Below are positions 7,933 through 16,536 of a stretch of DNA of 52,387 nt, one piece after another. Origin of the DNA: Clostridiaceae bacterium. Lineage in GTDB: Bacteria; Bacillota; Clostridia; Oscillospirales; Butyricicoccaceae. The notes beneath the pieces were generated by a model. It was not told where the DNA came from and did not search any database. It was given only the letters and a program-made list of their open reading frames with translations. Made by a program: the position numbers and the translations under genes. Numbering within the stretch: position 1 is the stretch's first letter; each line of letters opens with the position of its first letter. Where the stretch lies: contig QXXE01000023.1 of assembly GCA_009911355.1 (NCBI GenBank), positions 1-52,387 on the forward strand. Direction: 5' to 3'.

Positions 7933-8151
7933 TCACTTGGAACGCCAAGTGATACGGCCGCGGGTCAGGTCGTAGGGCGACATCTGCACGGTGACCTTGT
8001 CGCCGGGTAAAATGCGGATAAAATTCATGCGGAGCTTCCCGGAGATATGCGCGAGTATCTTATGCCCATTGGGCAGCTCCACATTGAACATCGCGTTTGG
8101 CAGCGCCTCTATGACGGTACCTTCCAGCTCGATTACATCATCTTTCGCCAT
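7933..8151 (-). CDS. infA: Translation initiation factor IF-1
   Basis: IF-1 of 72 residues, a single OB-fold protein that binds the 30S A site during initiation. [44 protein letters not shown] and [11 protein letters not shown] are characteristic. I take ATG 8151, preceded by GAGGAG; the frame is open further upstream only because it shadows the KOW gene. It lies 7 nt after the KOW-domain gene and 77 nt before rpmJ, the usual order in Clostridia. Confidence 0.97.
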   Translation of the reverse strand: MAKDDVIELEGTVIEALPNAMFNVELPNGHKILAHISGKLRMNFIRILPGDKVTVQMSPYDLTRGRITWRSK

Positions 8152-8158
8152 TGATATG

Positions 8159-8449
8159 TTACTCTCCTCGCTCCTCTGAGTCGATGTCCGCCGCATACAG
8201 CGCGAGCGCCTTGCGGACGTCGTTATTCGACAGCCGCCCGGTGCCGAGCAGCTTCTCCCGCGTCCAGCCGTCACACGGCGCGCGGTATTCGGTGTGCCTG
8301 CGTTTTTTGCGCTTCGGGCGCTCAAACCGGCGGTTCTTGCCGTTCGCCAGCAGGAGGAACTTGCCCTCCTCGCCAACCACCAGCATCAGCCGCCCGCTGT
8401 CCCGCCCGCAGAGCGGGACCACGATGTCCGATATCCGGGCGTCCTGCAT
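8159..8449 (-). CDS. KOW domain-containing RNA-binding protein
   Basis: Protein of 96 residues resembling the L14e/L27e-like KOW proteins that Clostridia carry between map and infA. The N-terminal KOW-like segment is [37 protein letters not shown], followed by the basic stretch [10 protein letters not shown]. The exact role is not established; a ribosome- or translation-related function is inferred from the domain and its position. The start ATG 8449 overlaps the map stop by one base (TGATG), and a GAGGTG site lies inside map, so translation is coupled. A GTG codon just upstream is an alternative start. Confidence 0.85.
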   Translation of the reverse strand: MQDARISDIVVPLCGRDSGRLMLVVGEEGKFLLLANGKNRRFERPKRKKRRHTEYRAPCDGWTREKLLGTGRLSNNDVRKALALYAADIDSEERGE

Positions 8450-9213
8450 CACAGCACCTCGCCGTCAATGGCGGTCAGGATCTCCGGCTCGCCATCGGTA
8501 ATCGCAATCGTGTTCTCATAGTGCGCGCTCAGCTTCCCGTCCCTCGTTTTGACCGTCCAGCCGTCCGGAAGGACCTTCACCGCATACACACCCGCGTTGA
8601 TCATCGGCTCTATGGCGAGGGTCATCCCCTTTTGCAGCCGGATGCCATGCCCCGGGCGGCCGAAATTCGGCACCTCGGGCGATTCGTGGAGCTCGCTCCC
8701 GACCCCATGCCCGACATAGTCGCGCACAACCGAGAACCCACGCTCCTCGCAATAGGCCTGTACTGCATGGGAAATGTCGCTGACCCGTTTGCCCTCCCGG
8801 GCAAACCGGATGCCCTCATAGAAGCTCTGCCGCGTTACCTCGATCAGCCGCGCCGCCTCCTCCGGGATCTCCCCGCAGGGGACGGTGCAGGCGCAGTCGC
8901 CGTGGAAGCCGTTCAGGAACGCCCCCACGTCGACCTTTACAATGTCGCCCTCCTTCAGCACCCGCCTGTCCGACGGGATGCCGTGGATCACTTCATCATT
9001 GACCGATATGCAGGCCGAGCCCGGGAAGCCGCCGTACCCCAGGAAGGACGGCTTCGCGCCGAACTTCTCAATGGTATGCCGGACGATCCGGTCAATCTCG
9101 CCTGTGGTAACACCGGGCCTGACCGCATCAGCGGCCGCTTTCCGCGCAAGGGCGGTAATGCGGCCGGCAGCGCGCATCAGCTCCAATTCGCTTGTGGATT
9201 TAATACGGATCAT
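8449..9213 (-). CDS. map: Methionine aminopeptidase, type I
   Basis: This 254-residue enzyme removes the initiator methionine from nascent proteins. It is a type Ia enzyme without an N-terminal zinc extension. The dinuclear metal site is visible: Asp in VKVDVGAFLNGFHGDCACT (two Asp), His in DYVGHGVGSELHESP, and Glu in TLAIEPMI and near the end. The start ATG 9213 overlaps the adk stop (ATGA), and the KOW gene follows with a 1-nt overlap. This position, secY-adk-map-infA, is the usual one in Firmicutes and couples N-terminal processing to ribosome synthesis. Confidence 0.97.
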   Translation of the reverse strand: MIRIKSTSELELMRAAGRITALARKAAADAVRPGVTTGEIDRIVRHTIEKFGAKPSFLGYGGFPGSACISVNDEVIHGIPSDRRVLKEGDIVKVDVGAFLNGFHGDCACTVPCGEIPEEAARLIEVTRQSFYEGIRFAREGKRVSDISHAVQAYCEERGFSVVRDYVGHGVGSELHESPEVPNFGRPGHGIRLQKGMTLAIEPMINAGVYAVKVLPDGWTVKTRDGKLSAHYENTIAITDGEPEILTAIDGEVL

Positions 9214-9845
9214 ACCTCGATTCCCAGCGCCTCCGCCGCGAATGCTATGGTATTGTCGATCCCCTTCGTGCCGTCGATGGACTTCAGCTTGCCCTGCTCC
9301 CCATAGTAGCCGATCAGCGGCTCGGTTGTCTCATGGTAGGTCGCAAGGCGCGACTGGACAACCTCGGGCTTGTCGTCGGCGCGGATGACGAGCGCGTCGC
9401 CGCACGCGTCGCACACGCCCTCCGCCTTTGGCGGGAAGTTCTCGATGTGGTAGGTCGCGCCGCACTTCAGGCATACCCGCCTGCCGCTCATGCGCTGGGT
9501 GATTACATCGTCAGGGACTTCAAGGCTCAGCGCGCAGTCGATCTTTGCGATCTTGTCGAGCGCCTCTGCCTGGGGAATGGTGCGCGGGAAACCATCGAGG
9601 ATATAGCCCTTCGCGCAGTCAGACTGCGCGATGCGCTCTTCGAGCAGGCCGATGACCAGCCCGTCGGGCACAAGCTTGCCCTCGTCCATGAACGCCTTCG
9701 CCTGTTTGCCAAGCTCTGTGCCGTTCTTGATGGCTTCCCGGAGGATGTTGCCGGTTGAAATCGACGGGACCCCCATCTTTTCGATCAGGATCGCCGCTAA
9801 AGTGCCTTTCCCTGCGCCGGGAGCGCCGAGCAAAATCAAATTCAT
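9210..9845 (-). CDS. adk: Adenylate kinase with zinc-binding lid
   Basis: This 211-residue enzyme catalyses ATP + AMP to 2 ADP. The P-loop GAPGAGKGT is at residues 7-15, the AMP-binding stretch SISTGNILREA follows, and GYILDGFPRTIPQAEAL contains the conserved FPRT. The LID domain is long and has four cysteines (CLKCG and CDACG, about residues 130-155), which bind zinc in Gram-positive adenylate kinases. It lies after secY with a 124-nt gap and overlaps map by 4 nt. GGAGAG lies upstream of ATG 9845. Confidence 0.97.
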   Translation of the reverse strand: MNLILLGAPGAGKGTLAAILIEKMGVPSISTGNILREAIKNGTELGKQAKAFMDEGKLVPDGLVIGLLEERIAQSDCAKGYILDGFPRTIPQAEALDKIAKIDCALSLEVPDDVITQRMSGRRVCLKCGATYHIENFPPKAEGVCDACGDALVIRADDKPEVVQSRLATYHETTEPLIGYYGEQGKLKSIDGTKGIDNTIAFAAEALGIEV

Positions 9846-9969
9846 ACCAAAATCTCTCCTTCACGCTTACCATTATAATGTGTTGTTTCCAAAAAAACTG
9901 TCGTTTGCGCAAGGGAATGGCTTCTGGGGCATCTGTTTCCCGGGCCCGCAGGCCAGGGGGCGCAGCGCC

Positions 9970-11259
9970 TTACTCCAAGAAGCCCTTATGATGGCGCATC
10001 ATCAGCTGCGCCTCGACGGCCTGCATGGTTTCCAGCGCGACGCCGACCACGATGATCACCGACGTGCCGCCAACCGCAACATTGCGCAGCTGGCTCGAGA
10101 ACGCGCCGATAATCAGCGGGACGATCGCGACCACGCCGAGGAAGAACGCGCCGACCAGGACAACCTTGCCCAGCGCCTTCGTAATGAAATCAGCCGTCGG
10201 CTTGCCGGGGCGGAAGCCCGGGATGAAACCGCCGTTCTTCTGAAGATTATTGGCAATTTCAATCGGGTTAAACTGCACCGACGCATAAAAATACGAAAAT
10301 GCAACAATCAGCAGCGCATACAGCACGATATAGAACGGGCTGGTCTGCTGGAACAGGCTGAACACCGCCGTTGCGACAGGGCCGCGCTCCGCCGACCAGA
10401 ACATCTCGACGGTCGCCGGGATGGACAGGATGGACGAAGTGAAGATGATCGGCATAACGCCGGTCGCGTTGACCTTGATCGGCAGGTGGGTCGCCTGGCC
10501 GCCGTAAACCTTGCGGCCTACCACGCGCTTGGCGTACTGGATCGGGATGCGGCGCTCGGCGTTCTGCATATAGACGATAAATGTCAGGATGAACAGGCCG
10601 ACAAGCACCATCACAACCGCTTCGACAATGCCGCGCACCGTGCCGCCGGATACCATGACCCAGAAGGTCTGCATCAGCTGCGGACCGCGCGACAGGATGC
10701 CCGCGAAGAGGATGATCGAGATGCCGTTGCCGATGCCGTGCTCGGTGATGTGCTCGCCGAGCCACATGACGACCGCGGAGCCCGCCATAAAGGTCAGGAT
10801 CAGCGTCGCGACCGCCAGCCAATGGGTGGTGGACAGCAGGTTATAGTTGCGCAGCATCACATAATAGGAGAAGCCTTGGATGAGGCCGATCACGACGGTC
10901 AGATAGCGTGTCCAGGACGCGATCTTGCGCCGGCCTTCCTCGCCCTCCTTCGCGATGGCCTCAAGGGCCGGGATCGCGACGGTGAGCAGCTGCAAAATGA
11001 TGGATGCGTTGATATACGGGCTGATCGACATCGCGAACAGGGTCGCGTTCGACAGGCCGCCGCCTGTGAAGATGTTCAGGTAGCTCAGCGCCGAGCCGGA
11101 CTCGGAAAGCTGTGCAAACAATTCGCTGAGCGCTGCGGTGTCGATGAACGGCACCGGGATGCTCGCGCCGATGCGGAACACCAGCAGGATCATCGCGGTA
11201 TACAGGATCTTCTTACGCAGGTCCTGCACCTTCCAGGCATTTTTCAGGGTTTCAAACAC
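9970..11259 (-). CDS. secY: Protein translocase subunit SecY
   Basis: The 429-residue channel-forming subunit of the Sec translocon. It has ten predicted transmembrane segments, beginning with KILYTAMILLVFRIGASIPVPFID. The second segment region SALSYLNIFTGGGLSNATLFAMSISPYINASIIL matches the conserved plug and TM2 area, and the cytosolic loop QNAERRIPIQYAKR is typical. The start is GTG 11259 with a GAGGTGAT site inside the rplO 3' end; the rplO stop TGA lies 2 nt before the GTG. Place and overlap suggest coupled translation with rplO, as in other spc operons. Confidence 0.97.
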   Translation of the reverse strand: MFETLKNAWKVQDLRKKILYTAMILLVFRIGASIPVPFIDTAALSELFAQLSESGSALSYLNIFTGGGLSNATLFAMSISPYINASIILQLLTVAIPALEAIAKEGEEGRRKIASWTRYLTVVIGLIQGFSYYVMLRNYNLLSTTHWLAVATLILTFMAGSAVVMWLGEHITEHGIGNGISIILFAGILSRGPQLMQTFWVMVSGGTVRGIVEAVVMVLVGLFILTFIVYMQNAERRIPIQYAKRVVGRKVYGGQATHLPIKVNATGVMPIIFTSSILSIPATVEMFWSAERGPVATAVFSLFQQTSPFYIVLYALLIVAFSYFYASVQFNPIEIANNLQKNGGFIPGFRPGKPTADFITKALGKVVLVGAFFLGVVAIVPLIIGAFSSQLRNVAVGGTSVIIVVGVALETMQAVEAQLMMRHHKGFLE

Positions 11260-11261
11260 GC

Positions 11262-11702
11262 TCAGATCACCTCAGCCTTTCCGCCCGCTGCTTCGATCTT
11301 CTCCTTGGCAGAAGCGGAGAAAGCAGCCGCTTTGACGGTCAGCTTCTTAGTGAGGTCGCCATTGCCCAGGATCTTCACGCCGTCCTTTTCACGGGAAACG
11401 ACGCCAGAGGCGAGCAGCAGCTCAGTGGTGACTTCGGTGCCGTCCTCAAACCGGTTGAGGGCGGAGACATTGACCGGCACGTAGGTCGTGCCGAAAATGT
11501 TCGTAAAGCCGCGCTTGGGCAGGCGGCGGGCGAGCGGCATCTGGCCGCCCTCAAAGCCGGGGCGGACGCCGCCGCCGGAGCGGGCCCACTGGCCCTTGTG
11601 GCCGCGGCCGGCAGTCTTGCCGTTGCCGGAGCCCGCGCCGCGACCCTTGCGGTAGGGCTTCTTCGCGGAGCCCTCAGCGGGCTGCAGGTCATGAAGCTTC
11701 AT
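11262..11702 (-). CDS. rplO: Large ribosomal subunit protein uL15
   Basis: uL15 of 146 residues, a late-assembling 50S protein. [38 protein letters not shown] at the N-terminus is the glycine/basic extension that enters rRNA in this family, and [18 protein letters not shown] is diagnostic. Its ribosome binding site GAGGAGG is formed by the last codons of rpmD. It lies between rpmD and secY in the spc operon. Confidence 0.97.
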   Translation of the reverse strand: MKLHDLQPAEGSAKKPYRKGRGAGSGNGKTAGRGHKGQWARSGGGVRPGFEGGQMPLARRLPKRGFTNIFGTTYVPVNVSALNRFEDGTEVTTELLLASGVVSREKDGVKILGNGDLTKKLTVKAAAFSASAKEKIEAAGGKAEVI

Positions 11703-11707
11703 GGTCG

Positions 11708-11887
11708 TTACGCCTCCTCTACTTCAAGCAGGTAACCGATCTTGGCGATCTTGCCGCGGGTGCAGGCATTATCGGGCTGGATGGTTACGTCGTTGATCTT
11801 CTTCAAACCCAGAGCATGGGCGGTCGCGATGTGCTTTTCCAGGCGGCCTGCCAGGCTCTTTTTCAGGGTAATTTTCATGTTCGCCAT
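11708..11887 (-). CDS. rpmD: Large ribosomal subunit protein uL30
   Basis: uL30 of 59 residues. [37 protein letters not shown] matches the family, which in bacteria is a single short domain. Several ATG codons are near the start. ATG 11887 (MANMKIT) is chosen because AGGAGG lies 9 nt upstream; ATG 11893 would be too close to it. It sits between rpsE and rplO, and its 3' end doubles as the rplO ribosome binding site. Confidence 0.95.
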   Translation of the reverse strand: MANMKITLKKSLAGRLEKHIATAHALGLKKINDVTIQPDNACTRGKIAKIGYLLEVEEA

Positions 11888-11901
11888 TGTCATTACCCTC
11901 C

Positions 11902-12405
11902 TTACAGTTCGCTGACGTCTTTGCCGCGCACCGCTGCGACCTGGGCCGCGTCGCGCATGGACTTGAGGCCCTCGATCGTCGCGATGACGACATTCTGCGG
12001 GTTATTCGAGCGCAGGCACTTGGTACGGATATCCTTGATGCCCGCCATTTCTACGACGGCACGCACCGCGCCGCCTGCGATCACGCCGGTACCGGGGGCG
12101 GCAGGCTTGAGCAGCACGCGGCCCGCGCCGAACTCACCGATCACCTCGTGGGGGATGGTCGAGCCCTTGGTCGTGATCTTGACGAGGTTCTTCTTCGCAG
12201 CGTCGATGCCCTTGCGGATGGCGTCCGGGACTTCGGCGGCTTTGCCCAGGCCGTAGCCGACCGTGCCCTTGCCGTCGCCGACGACGATCAGTGCGGAGAA
12301 CTTCATGACGCGGCCGCCCTTGACCGTCTTGGAAACACGGTTGAGGGCAACGACGGTTTCTTTGAACTCGTCTTCTCTTTTGTCGTTTCTATCAAACTTA
12401 GCCAT
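11902..12405 (-). CDS. rpsE: Small ribosomal subunit protein uS5
   Basis: uS5 of 167 residues helps shape the mRNA entry channel and decoding accuracy. The N-terminal RNA-binding domain is seen in [43 protein letters not shown]. The second domain has [44 protein letters not shown], which is diagnostic. It lies between rplR and rpmD with short spacers. GGAGG lies upstream of ATG 12405. Confidence 0.97.
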   Translation of the reverse strand: MAKFDRNDKREDEFKETVVALNRVSKTVKGGRVMKFSALIVVGDGKGTVGYGLGKAAEVPDAIRKGIDAAKKNLVKITTKGSTIPHEVIGEFGAGRVLLKPAAPGTGVIAGGAVRAVVEMAGIKDIRTKCLRSNNPQNVVIATIEGLKSMRDAAQVAAVRGKDVSEL

Positions 12406-12422
12406 GTTGAACCTCCTCCGAC

Positions 12423-12782
12423 TTAAAACTGCAGGCCGCCCTCGCGGGCGCCTTCAGCGAGTTCCTTGACCCGCCCGTGGTACAGGTAGCCGCCGCGGTC
12501 GAACACGACGTTTTCAATGCCCTTCGCCTTGCAGCGCTCGGCGATGGCCTGGCCGACCTTCTTCGCGGCTTCCTTGTTGCCGCCGTACCCGGCAAAGTCC
12601 TTCTCTACAGTCGAAGCGGAGGCAAGGGTCACGCCGCTGACGTCGTCGATGACCTGTGCATAGATGTTTTTCGCGCTTCTGAACACATCAAGGCGCGGGC
12701 GCTCTGCAGTACCGCTGACCTTGCCGCGCACCCTCTTATGGCGCTTGAGCCGCGCCTTGTTGGAATCTTTCTTAGCAACCAT
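12423..12782 (-). CDS. rplR: Large ribosomal subunit protein uL18
   Basis: uL18 of 119 residues binds 5S r[38 protein letters not shown] and the C-terminal [28 protein letters not shown] are characteristic. It lies between rplF and rpsE in the spc operon, with a 17-nt gap to rpsE. No unusual feature. Confidence 0.97.
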   Translation of the reverse strand: MVAKKDSNKARLKRHKRVRGKVSGTAERPRLDVFRSAKNIYAQVIDDVSGVTLASASTVEKDFAGYGGNKEAAKKVGQAIAERCKAKGIENVVFDRGGYLYHGRVKELAEGAREGGLQF

Positions 12783-12803
12783 TTCAGCACACTCTCCTTT
12801 CGA

Positions 12804-13349
12804 TTACTTCTTCTTGCTGCCGGTCTTGCCTTCCTTACGGCGGATATGCTCGTCAGAATACTTGATGCCCTTGCCCTTGTAGGGTTCCGGCGGGCGCTTC
12901 TCACGAATTTCAGCCGCAAACTGGCCAACCTGCTGCTTGTCAGGACCGGAGATGATGATCTTATTCGCGGTCGGGCACTCAATGGTGATGCCGTCGACCT
13001 CGGAAACGACTACCTGGTGGGAGTAGCCGAGGTTCATGACCAGGTCCTTGCCGGTCTTCTGCACGCGGTAGCCGACGCCGTTGACGTCCAGCTCCTTCTT
13101 GAAGCCGTCGGTCACGCCTACCACCATGTTGTGGATGAGGCTGCGGGTCAGGCCGTGCAGTGCCCGGTTCTGCTTCTCGTCGTTGGGGCGGGTGACATGG
13201 ATCTGGTCGCCCTCGACGGAAACGGTCATATTGGGGTGGATCGTGCGCTTAAGTTCCACCTTTGCGCCCTTGACGGAGATCTCGCTGCCGTTGACGGTAA
13301 CGGTCACGCCTGCGGGGATTGTGATAGGCATTCTGCCAATTCGAGACAT
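12804..13349 (-). CDS. rplF: Large ribosomal subunit protein uL6
   Basis: uL6 of 181 residues, located near the factor-binding site of the 50S subunit. MSRIGRMPITIPAGVTVTVNG begins the protein, and the second repeat carries the signature PPEPYKGKGIKYSDEHIRRKEGKTG. The start is ATG 13349, with AAGGAGGG upstream; codons further 5' in the same frame overlap the end of rpsH. It is in the usual order rpsH-rplF-rplR. Confidence 0.97.
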   Translation of the reverse strand: MSRIGRMPITIPAGVTVTVNGSEISVKGAKVELKRTIHPNMTVSVEGDQIHVTRPNDEKQNRALHGLTRSLIHNMVVGVTDGFKKELDVNGVGYRVQKTGKDLVMNLGYSHQVVVSEVDGITIECPTANKIIISGPDKQQVGQFAAEIREKRPPEPYKGKGIKYSDEHIRRKEGKTGSKKK

Positions 13350-13362
13350 ACTGTTTCCCTCC

Positions 13363-13761
13363 TTACCAGACGAACGCGAGGACTTCGCCGCCGACATTGA
13401 GCTCGCGAGCCTTCTTGTCGGTCATAACGCCCTTCGAGGTGGATACGATCGCAACGCCGAGGCCGCGCAGCACCTTCGGCAGCTCCTGCGCGCCCGCGTA
13501 CACGCGCAGGCCGGGCTTGGAGACGCGCTTGAGGCCGGTAATCGCCTTCTGGCGGTTCTGGCCGTATTTCAGGGTGATGCGGATGATGCCCTGCGTGCCG
13601 TCGTCGATGATCTGGAACGCTTTGATGTAGCCCTCGTCAAGCAGGATCTGCGCGATGGACTTCTTCATCTTGGATGCCGGTACGTCAACGCTCTCATGGC
13701 GTGCAGAGCCGGCGTTGCGGATACGGGTCAGCATATCCGCGATGGGATCAGTGATCTGCAT
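13363..13761 (-). CDS. rpsH: Small ribosomal subunit protein uS8
   Basis: uS8 of 132 residues, a primary 16S rRNA-binding protein and, in E. coli, the repressor of the spc operon. [17 protein letters not shown] and the C-terminal [26 protein letters not shown] are diagnostic. Here it follows a 396-nt gap after rpsN that contains a promoter candidate and an inverted repeat, so rpsH may begin a secondary transcript in addition to read-through from the S10 promoter. Confidence 0.97.
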   Translation of the reverse strand: MQITDPIADMLTRIRNAGSARHESVDVPASKMKKSIAQILLDEGYIKAFQIIDDGTQGIIRITLKYGQNRQKAITGLKRVSKPGLRVYAGAQELPKVLRGLGVAIVSTSKGVMTDKKARELNVGGEVLAFVW

Positions 13762-13923
13762 TTACTTTTGCTCCTCTCGAAGTTAGGTGGCCGTACAGGC
13801 AATCGTCCCAACCGATTATCCTGCGTACCCCCCACTTTTCAGATTTGTCCCTGCGCAGCCCTTCCGCGCAGGTGCTGGGAACGCTTTTCAGGTGCGGCAT
13901 ACGCGCCCCAAAAAGATATAACG

Positions 13924-13950
13924 AATTGTTGGCCAGTCCGGCCAACAATT
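13924..13950. promoter_or_regulatory. 11-bp inverted repeat at the spc internal promoter start site
   Basis: AATTGTTGGCC (13924-13934) and GGCCAACAATT (13940-13950) form a perfect inverted repeat with a 5-nt centre. It begins 2 nt beyond the -10 box of the promoter on the minus strand, so it covers the expected transcription start and the first leader bases. It could be an operator, or a 5'-terminal RNA hairpin that stabilises or regulates the rpsH transcript. It is followed by ATATCTTTTTGGGG on the minus strand and is not a clean terminator. Confidence 0.55.
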
Positions 13951-13951
13951 T

Positions 13952-13981
13952 ATTATAACATGTTTTTACCGCTTTTTACAA
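13952..13981 (-). promoter_or_regulatory. Internal promoter upstream of rpsH
   Basis: On the minus strand, TTGTAA (13976-13981), an 18-nt spacer and TATAAT (13952-13957) form a good sigma-A-type promoter. It lies in the 396-nt rpsN-rpsH gap. The rest of that gap (13982-14157) holds GC-rich inverted repeats, including a TTGATGGG/CCCATCAA stem near 14115-14147, and no gene. Confidence 0.6.
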
Positions 13982-14157
13982 GCGTCATTTTGCTGTATTT
14001 TTGCCTGAAAACCGGCTTTTGCACAGTCGCTTTTGCCAGTTTCCGGGCACAGCACAGCGCCCCGCGCAAACCGCGCGGAGCGCAGCCCACGAACCGTGCC
14101 GGGGGCGCAGCCCCTTTTGATGGGAACCCGCAGGTCCCCATCAAGCGGCGGGCAAGC

Positions 14158-14343
14158 TTACCAGCTCGCTTTCCGCACGCCCGGGATCTGGCCCTTATAA
14201 GCCAGTTCGCGGAAGCAGATACGGCAGATGCCGTAGTTGCGCAGGTATGCGTGCGGGCGGCCGCAGATCTTGCAGCGGTTATACTGCCGGGTCGAGAACT
14301 TCGGAGTCTTCTGCTGCTTGAGCACCATTGCCTTCTTCGCCAT
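14158..14343 (-). CDS. rpsN: Small ribosomal subunit protein uS14, zinc-binding short form
   Basis: uS14 of 61 residues, the short zinc form common in Gram-positive bacteria. The zinc ribbon is CKIC (24-27) and CRIC (40-43), and the C-terminus [11 protein letters not shown] is standard. It lies directly after rplE (14 nt) as expected. The zinc-free long paralogue is not in the window. Confidence 0.96.
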   Translation of the reverse strand: MAKKAMVLKQQKTPKFSTRQYNRCKICGRPHAYLRNYGICRICFRELAYKGQIPGVRKASW

Positions 14344-14357
14344 GTGAATCCTCCTCC

Positions 14358-14900
14358 TTACTTCGCGAACGGAGCGCCCAGCATCCCGAGCAGCTCGCGC
14401 GCTTCTTCATCGGCCTTGGCCGTCGTGCAGATCACAACGTCCATGCCGCGTACCTTGTCGATCTGGTCATAGGAGATCTCCGGGAAGATCAGCTGCTCCT
14501 TGAGGCCCAGCGCATAGTTGCCGCGCCCGTCGAACGCGTCCGCGCTGATGCCGCGGAAGTCGCGCACACGCGGCAGCGCCACGTTGAACAGGCGGTCCAG
14601 GAACTCCCACATGCGGTTGCCGCGCAGCGTAACCTTTACGCCGACCGGCATGCCCTCGCGGAGCTTGAAGTTCGCAACCGATTTCTTCGCATTCGTGATA
14701 ACCGGCTTCTGGCCTGTGATCGCGGTCAGGTCGCGCACGACCGCCTCAAATACCTTCGAGTTGCCGTAAGCTTCCTTGCCGCAGCCCACGTTCACGACGA
14801 TTTTGTCAAGCTTCGGAATCTGCATGACGCTCTTGTACACGAATTTCTTCATCAGAGCAGGCGCGACCTCAGCGGTATATTTATCCTTCAAATTCGGCAT
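14358..14900 (-). CDS. rplE: Large ribosomal subunit protein uL5
   Basis: uL5 of 180 residues binds 5S rRNA and contacts the P-site t[50 protein letters not shown] and [33 protein letters not shown] are all conserved landmarks. It lies between rplX and rpsN in the spc operon with a 19-nt gap to rplX. No unusual feature. Confidence 0.97.
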   Translation of the reverse strand: MPNLKDKYTAEVAPALMKKFVYKSVMQIPKLDKIVVNVGCGKEAYGNSKVFEAVVRDLTAITGQKPVITNAKKSVANFKLREGMPVGVKVTLRGNRMWEFLDRLFNVALPRVRDFRGISADAFDGRGNYALGLKEQLIFPEISYDQIDKVRGMDVVICTTAKADEEARELLGMLGAPFAK

Positions 14901-14919
14901 AGCTTCAGTTTACCTCCCC

Positions 14920-15237
14920 TTACAGTGTCTCGCCGCAGTGCTTGCAGACTGCGACCTTCTTGCCGTCTGCCAGCAGCTTGTGCGCCGGGCGGGTCGGCTT
15001 GTCGCACTTGGGGCATACGCGCATCACCTTGCACGCGCGCAGCGCGCCCTCGCGCTTGACAATGCCGCCGGTCTCGCCCTGGCGGCGGGGCTTGACATGG
15101 CAGGTGAGCATATTCACGCCCTCCAGCACGACCATGCCCTTCTTCAAATCCACGGAAAGGACCTTGCCGCGCTTGCCCTTTTCCTTGCCCGAAAGGACGA
15201 CTGCGGTGTCGCCCGTTTTCACATGCAGTGTATTCAT
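14920..15237 (-). CDS. rplX: Large ribosomal subunit protein uL24
   Basis: uL24 of 105 residues, an early 50S assembly protein with a KOW motif: VKTGDTAVVLSGKEKGKRGKVLSVD near the N-terminus. The C-terminal half contains CPKCDKPTRP and CKHCGETL, a four-cysteine zinc-ribbon arrangement that occurs in a subset of bacterial uL24 proteins. GGAGG lies upstream of ATG 15237. It stands between rplN and rplE. Confidence 0.96.
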   Translation of the reverse strand: MNTLHVKTGDTAVVLSGKEKGKRGKVLSVDLKKGMVVLEGVNMLTCHVKPRRQGETGGIVKREGALRACKVMRVCPKCDKPTRPAHKLLADGKKVAVCKHCGETL

Positions 15238-15253
15238 TGTTCCGGCGGCCTCC

Positions 15254-15622
15254 TTACAGTACTTCGGGAGCCAGCGACAGGATCTTCATATAGTCCTTGT
15301 CGCGCAGCTCGCGCGCTACGGGCCCAAAAATACGGGTCCCTCTCGGGTTCTTGTCTTCCTTGATGATGACAGCCGCGTTCTCGTCGAAGCGGATGTAGCT
15401 GCCGTCCGCGCGGCGCAGCCCCTTCACGGAGCGGACGATCACGGCCTTCACCACGTCGCCCTTCTTCACGCCGCCGCCCGGCGTCGCCTTGCGCACCGAG
15501 CAGACGATCACGTCGCCAATGTTGCCATACCGGCGGGTGGAGCCTCCGAGCACACGGATGCACTTGAGCTCCTTCGCGCCGCTGTTGTCAGCCGCGCGCA
15601 GAAATGTTTCCTGCTGGATCAT
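15254..15622 (-). CDS. rplN: Large ribosomal subunit protein uL14
   Basis: uL14 of 122 residues sits at the subunit interface and contacts 16S r[35 protein letters not shown] and [43 protein letters not shown] are diagnostic from end to end. It starts 15 nt after rpsQ and has AGGAGGAG upstream. Confidence 0.97.
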   Translation of the reverse strand: MIQQETFLRAADNSGAKELKCIRVLGGSTRRYGNIGDVIVCSVRKATPGGGVKKGDVVKAVIVRSVKGLRRADGSYIRFDENAAVIIKEDKNPRGTRIFGPVARELRDKDYMKILSLAPEVL

Positions 15623-15637
15623 GTGCGGTTCTCCTCC

Positions 15638-15895
15638 TTACTTCGCCTTCTCGATGACCTCGACCAGCCGCCATCTCTTGTCCTTTGACAGCGGGCGGGT
15701 CTCCATCACCTTCACCTTATCGCCGATGCGGCACTCGTTGTTCTCGTCGTGCGCCTTCAGCTTGTAGGTGCGTTTGATAACCTTTTTATACAGAGGATGC
15801 TGTACGCTGTCCTCGATCGCAACGACAATGGTCTTGTCCATCTTGTCGGACACGACCTTGCCGGTCCTGGTTTTGCGTAACGCTCTCTCGCTCAA
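15638..15895 (-). CDS. rpsQ: Small ribosomal subunit protein uS17
   Basis: uS17 of 85 residues, an OB-fold primary 16S-binding protein. [44 protein letters not shown] is the family core. The start is TTG 15895, decided by the GGGAGG site 9 nt upstream and the absence of an ATG nearby; a TTG start is unusual in this cluster and could lower its translation. It follows rpmC by 15 nt. Confidence 0.95.
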   Translation of the reverse strand: MSERALRKTRTGKVVSDKMDKTIVVAIEDSVQHPLYKKVIKRTYKLKAHDENNECRIGDKVKVMETRPLSKDKRWRLVEVIEKAK

Positions 15896-15910
15896 CTTCG
15901 CTTACCTCCC

Positions 15911-16111
15911 TTACTTTGCCGCAAGCTGGAGCTCGCGGAGAACGGTGTTGACACGCGCGATATCGCGCTTGACCTCAGAAATCTTGTTGACGTTATCCAG
16001 CTGGTTGGTCGCATGCTGAAGCCGCAGGTTAAAGAGGTCCTTTTTCAGCTCGCCGAGCCTCGCGGTCAGCTCATCCTTCGACAGCTCCCTGATCTCTTTT
16101 GCCTTCATCAT
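15911..16111 (-). CDS. rpmC: Large ribosomal subunit protein uL29
   Basis: uL29 of 66 residues, a two-helix protein at the tunnel exit that is a docking site for trigger factor and [41 protein letters not shown] matches the family. Two consecutive ATG codons are present; the first, 16111, overlaps the rplP stop in an ATGA, so I keep it. GGTGGTGAAG upstream serves as ribosome binding site. Confidence 0.96.
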   Translation of the reverse strand: MMKAKEIRELSKDELTARLGELKKDLFNLRLQHATNQLDNVNKISEVKRDIARVNTVLRELQLAAK

Positions 16112-16536
16112 TCTTCACCACCAATCTTGGTCTCACGGGTCACGAACTTGGTCTTCACCGGCAGCTTGTGGCTGGCCAGGCGGAGCGCCTCGCGGGCGAC
16201 CTCTTCGGATACGCCTGCGATCTCAAACAGCACCCGGCCCGGCTTTACCACCGCAACCCAGTACTCGGGCGAGCCTTTACCGGAACCCATTCGGGTCTCG
16301 GCAGGCTTCTCGGTCACCGGCTTGTCAGGGAAGATCTTGATCCAGACCTGGCCGCCGCGCTTGATATAACGGGTCATTGCGATACGGGCAGCCTCGATCT
16401 GGTTGGACTTGATCCATGCCGGCTCGGTTGCTGCGATGCCGTATTCACCATACGCTACGAAATTGCCGCGGGTGGCCTTGCCCTTCAGGCGGCCCCTGTG
16501 TACGCGGCGGTATTTAACTCTCTTGGGTAACAGCAT
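16108..16536 (-). CDS. rplP: Large ribosomal subunit protein uL16
   Basis: uL16 of 142 residues helps organise the A-site tRNA region of the 50S subunit. [25 protein letters not shown] at the start and [51 protein letters not shown] at the end are diagnostic. Its ATG overlaps the rpsC stop by one base (TAATG) and its stop overlaps rpmC by 4 nt, so three genes are translationally coupled. Confidence 0.97.
   Translation of the reverse strand: MLLPKRVKYRRVHRGRLKGKATRGNFVAYGEYGIAATEPAWIKSNQIEAARIAMTRYIKRGGQVWIKIFPDKPVTEKPAETRMGSGKGSPEYWVAVVKPGRVLFEIAGVSEEVAREALRLASHKLPVKTKFVTRETKIGGEE

Noticed and set aside
9631..11484. 617-codon ORF on the plus strand, antisense to adk, secY and rplO
   Set aside because: The opposite strand holds complete, recognisable genes. 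High GC content leaves long open frames in antisense; the product is rich in Arg, Asp and His with no domain.
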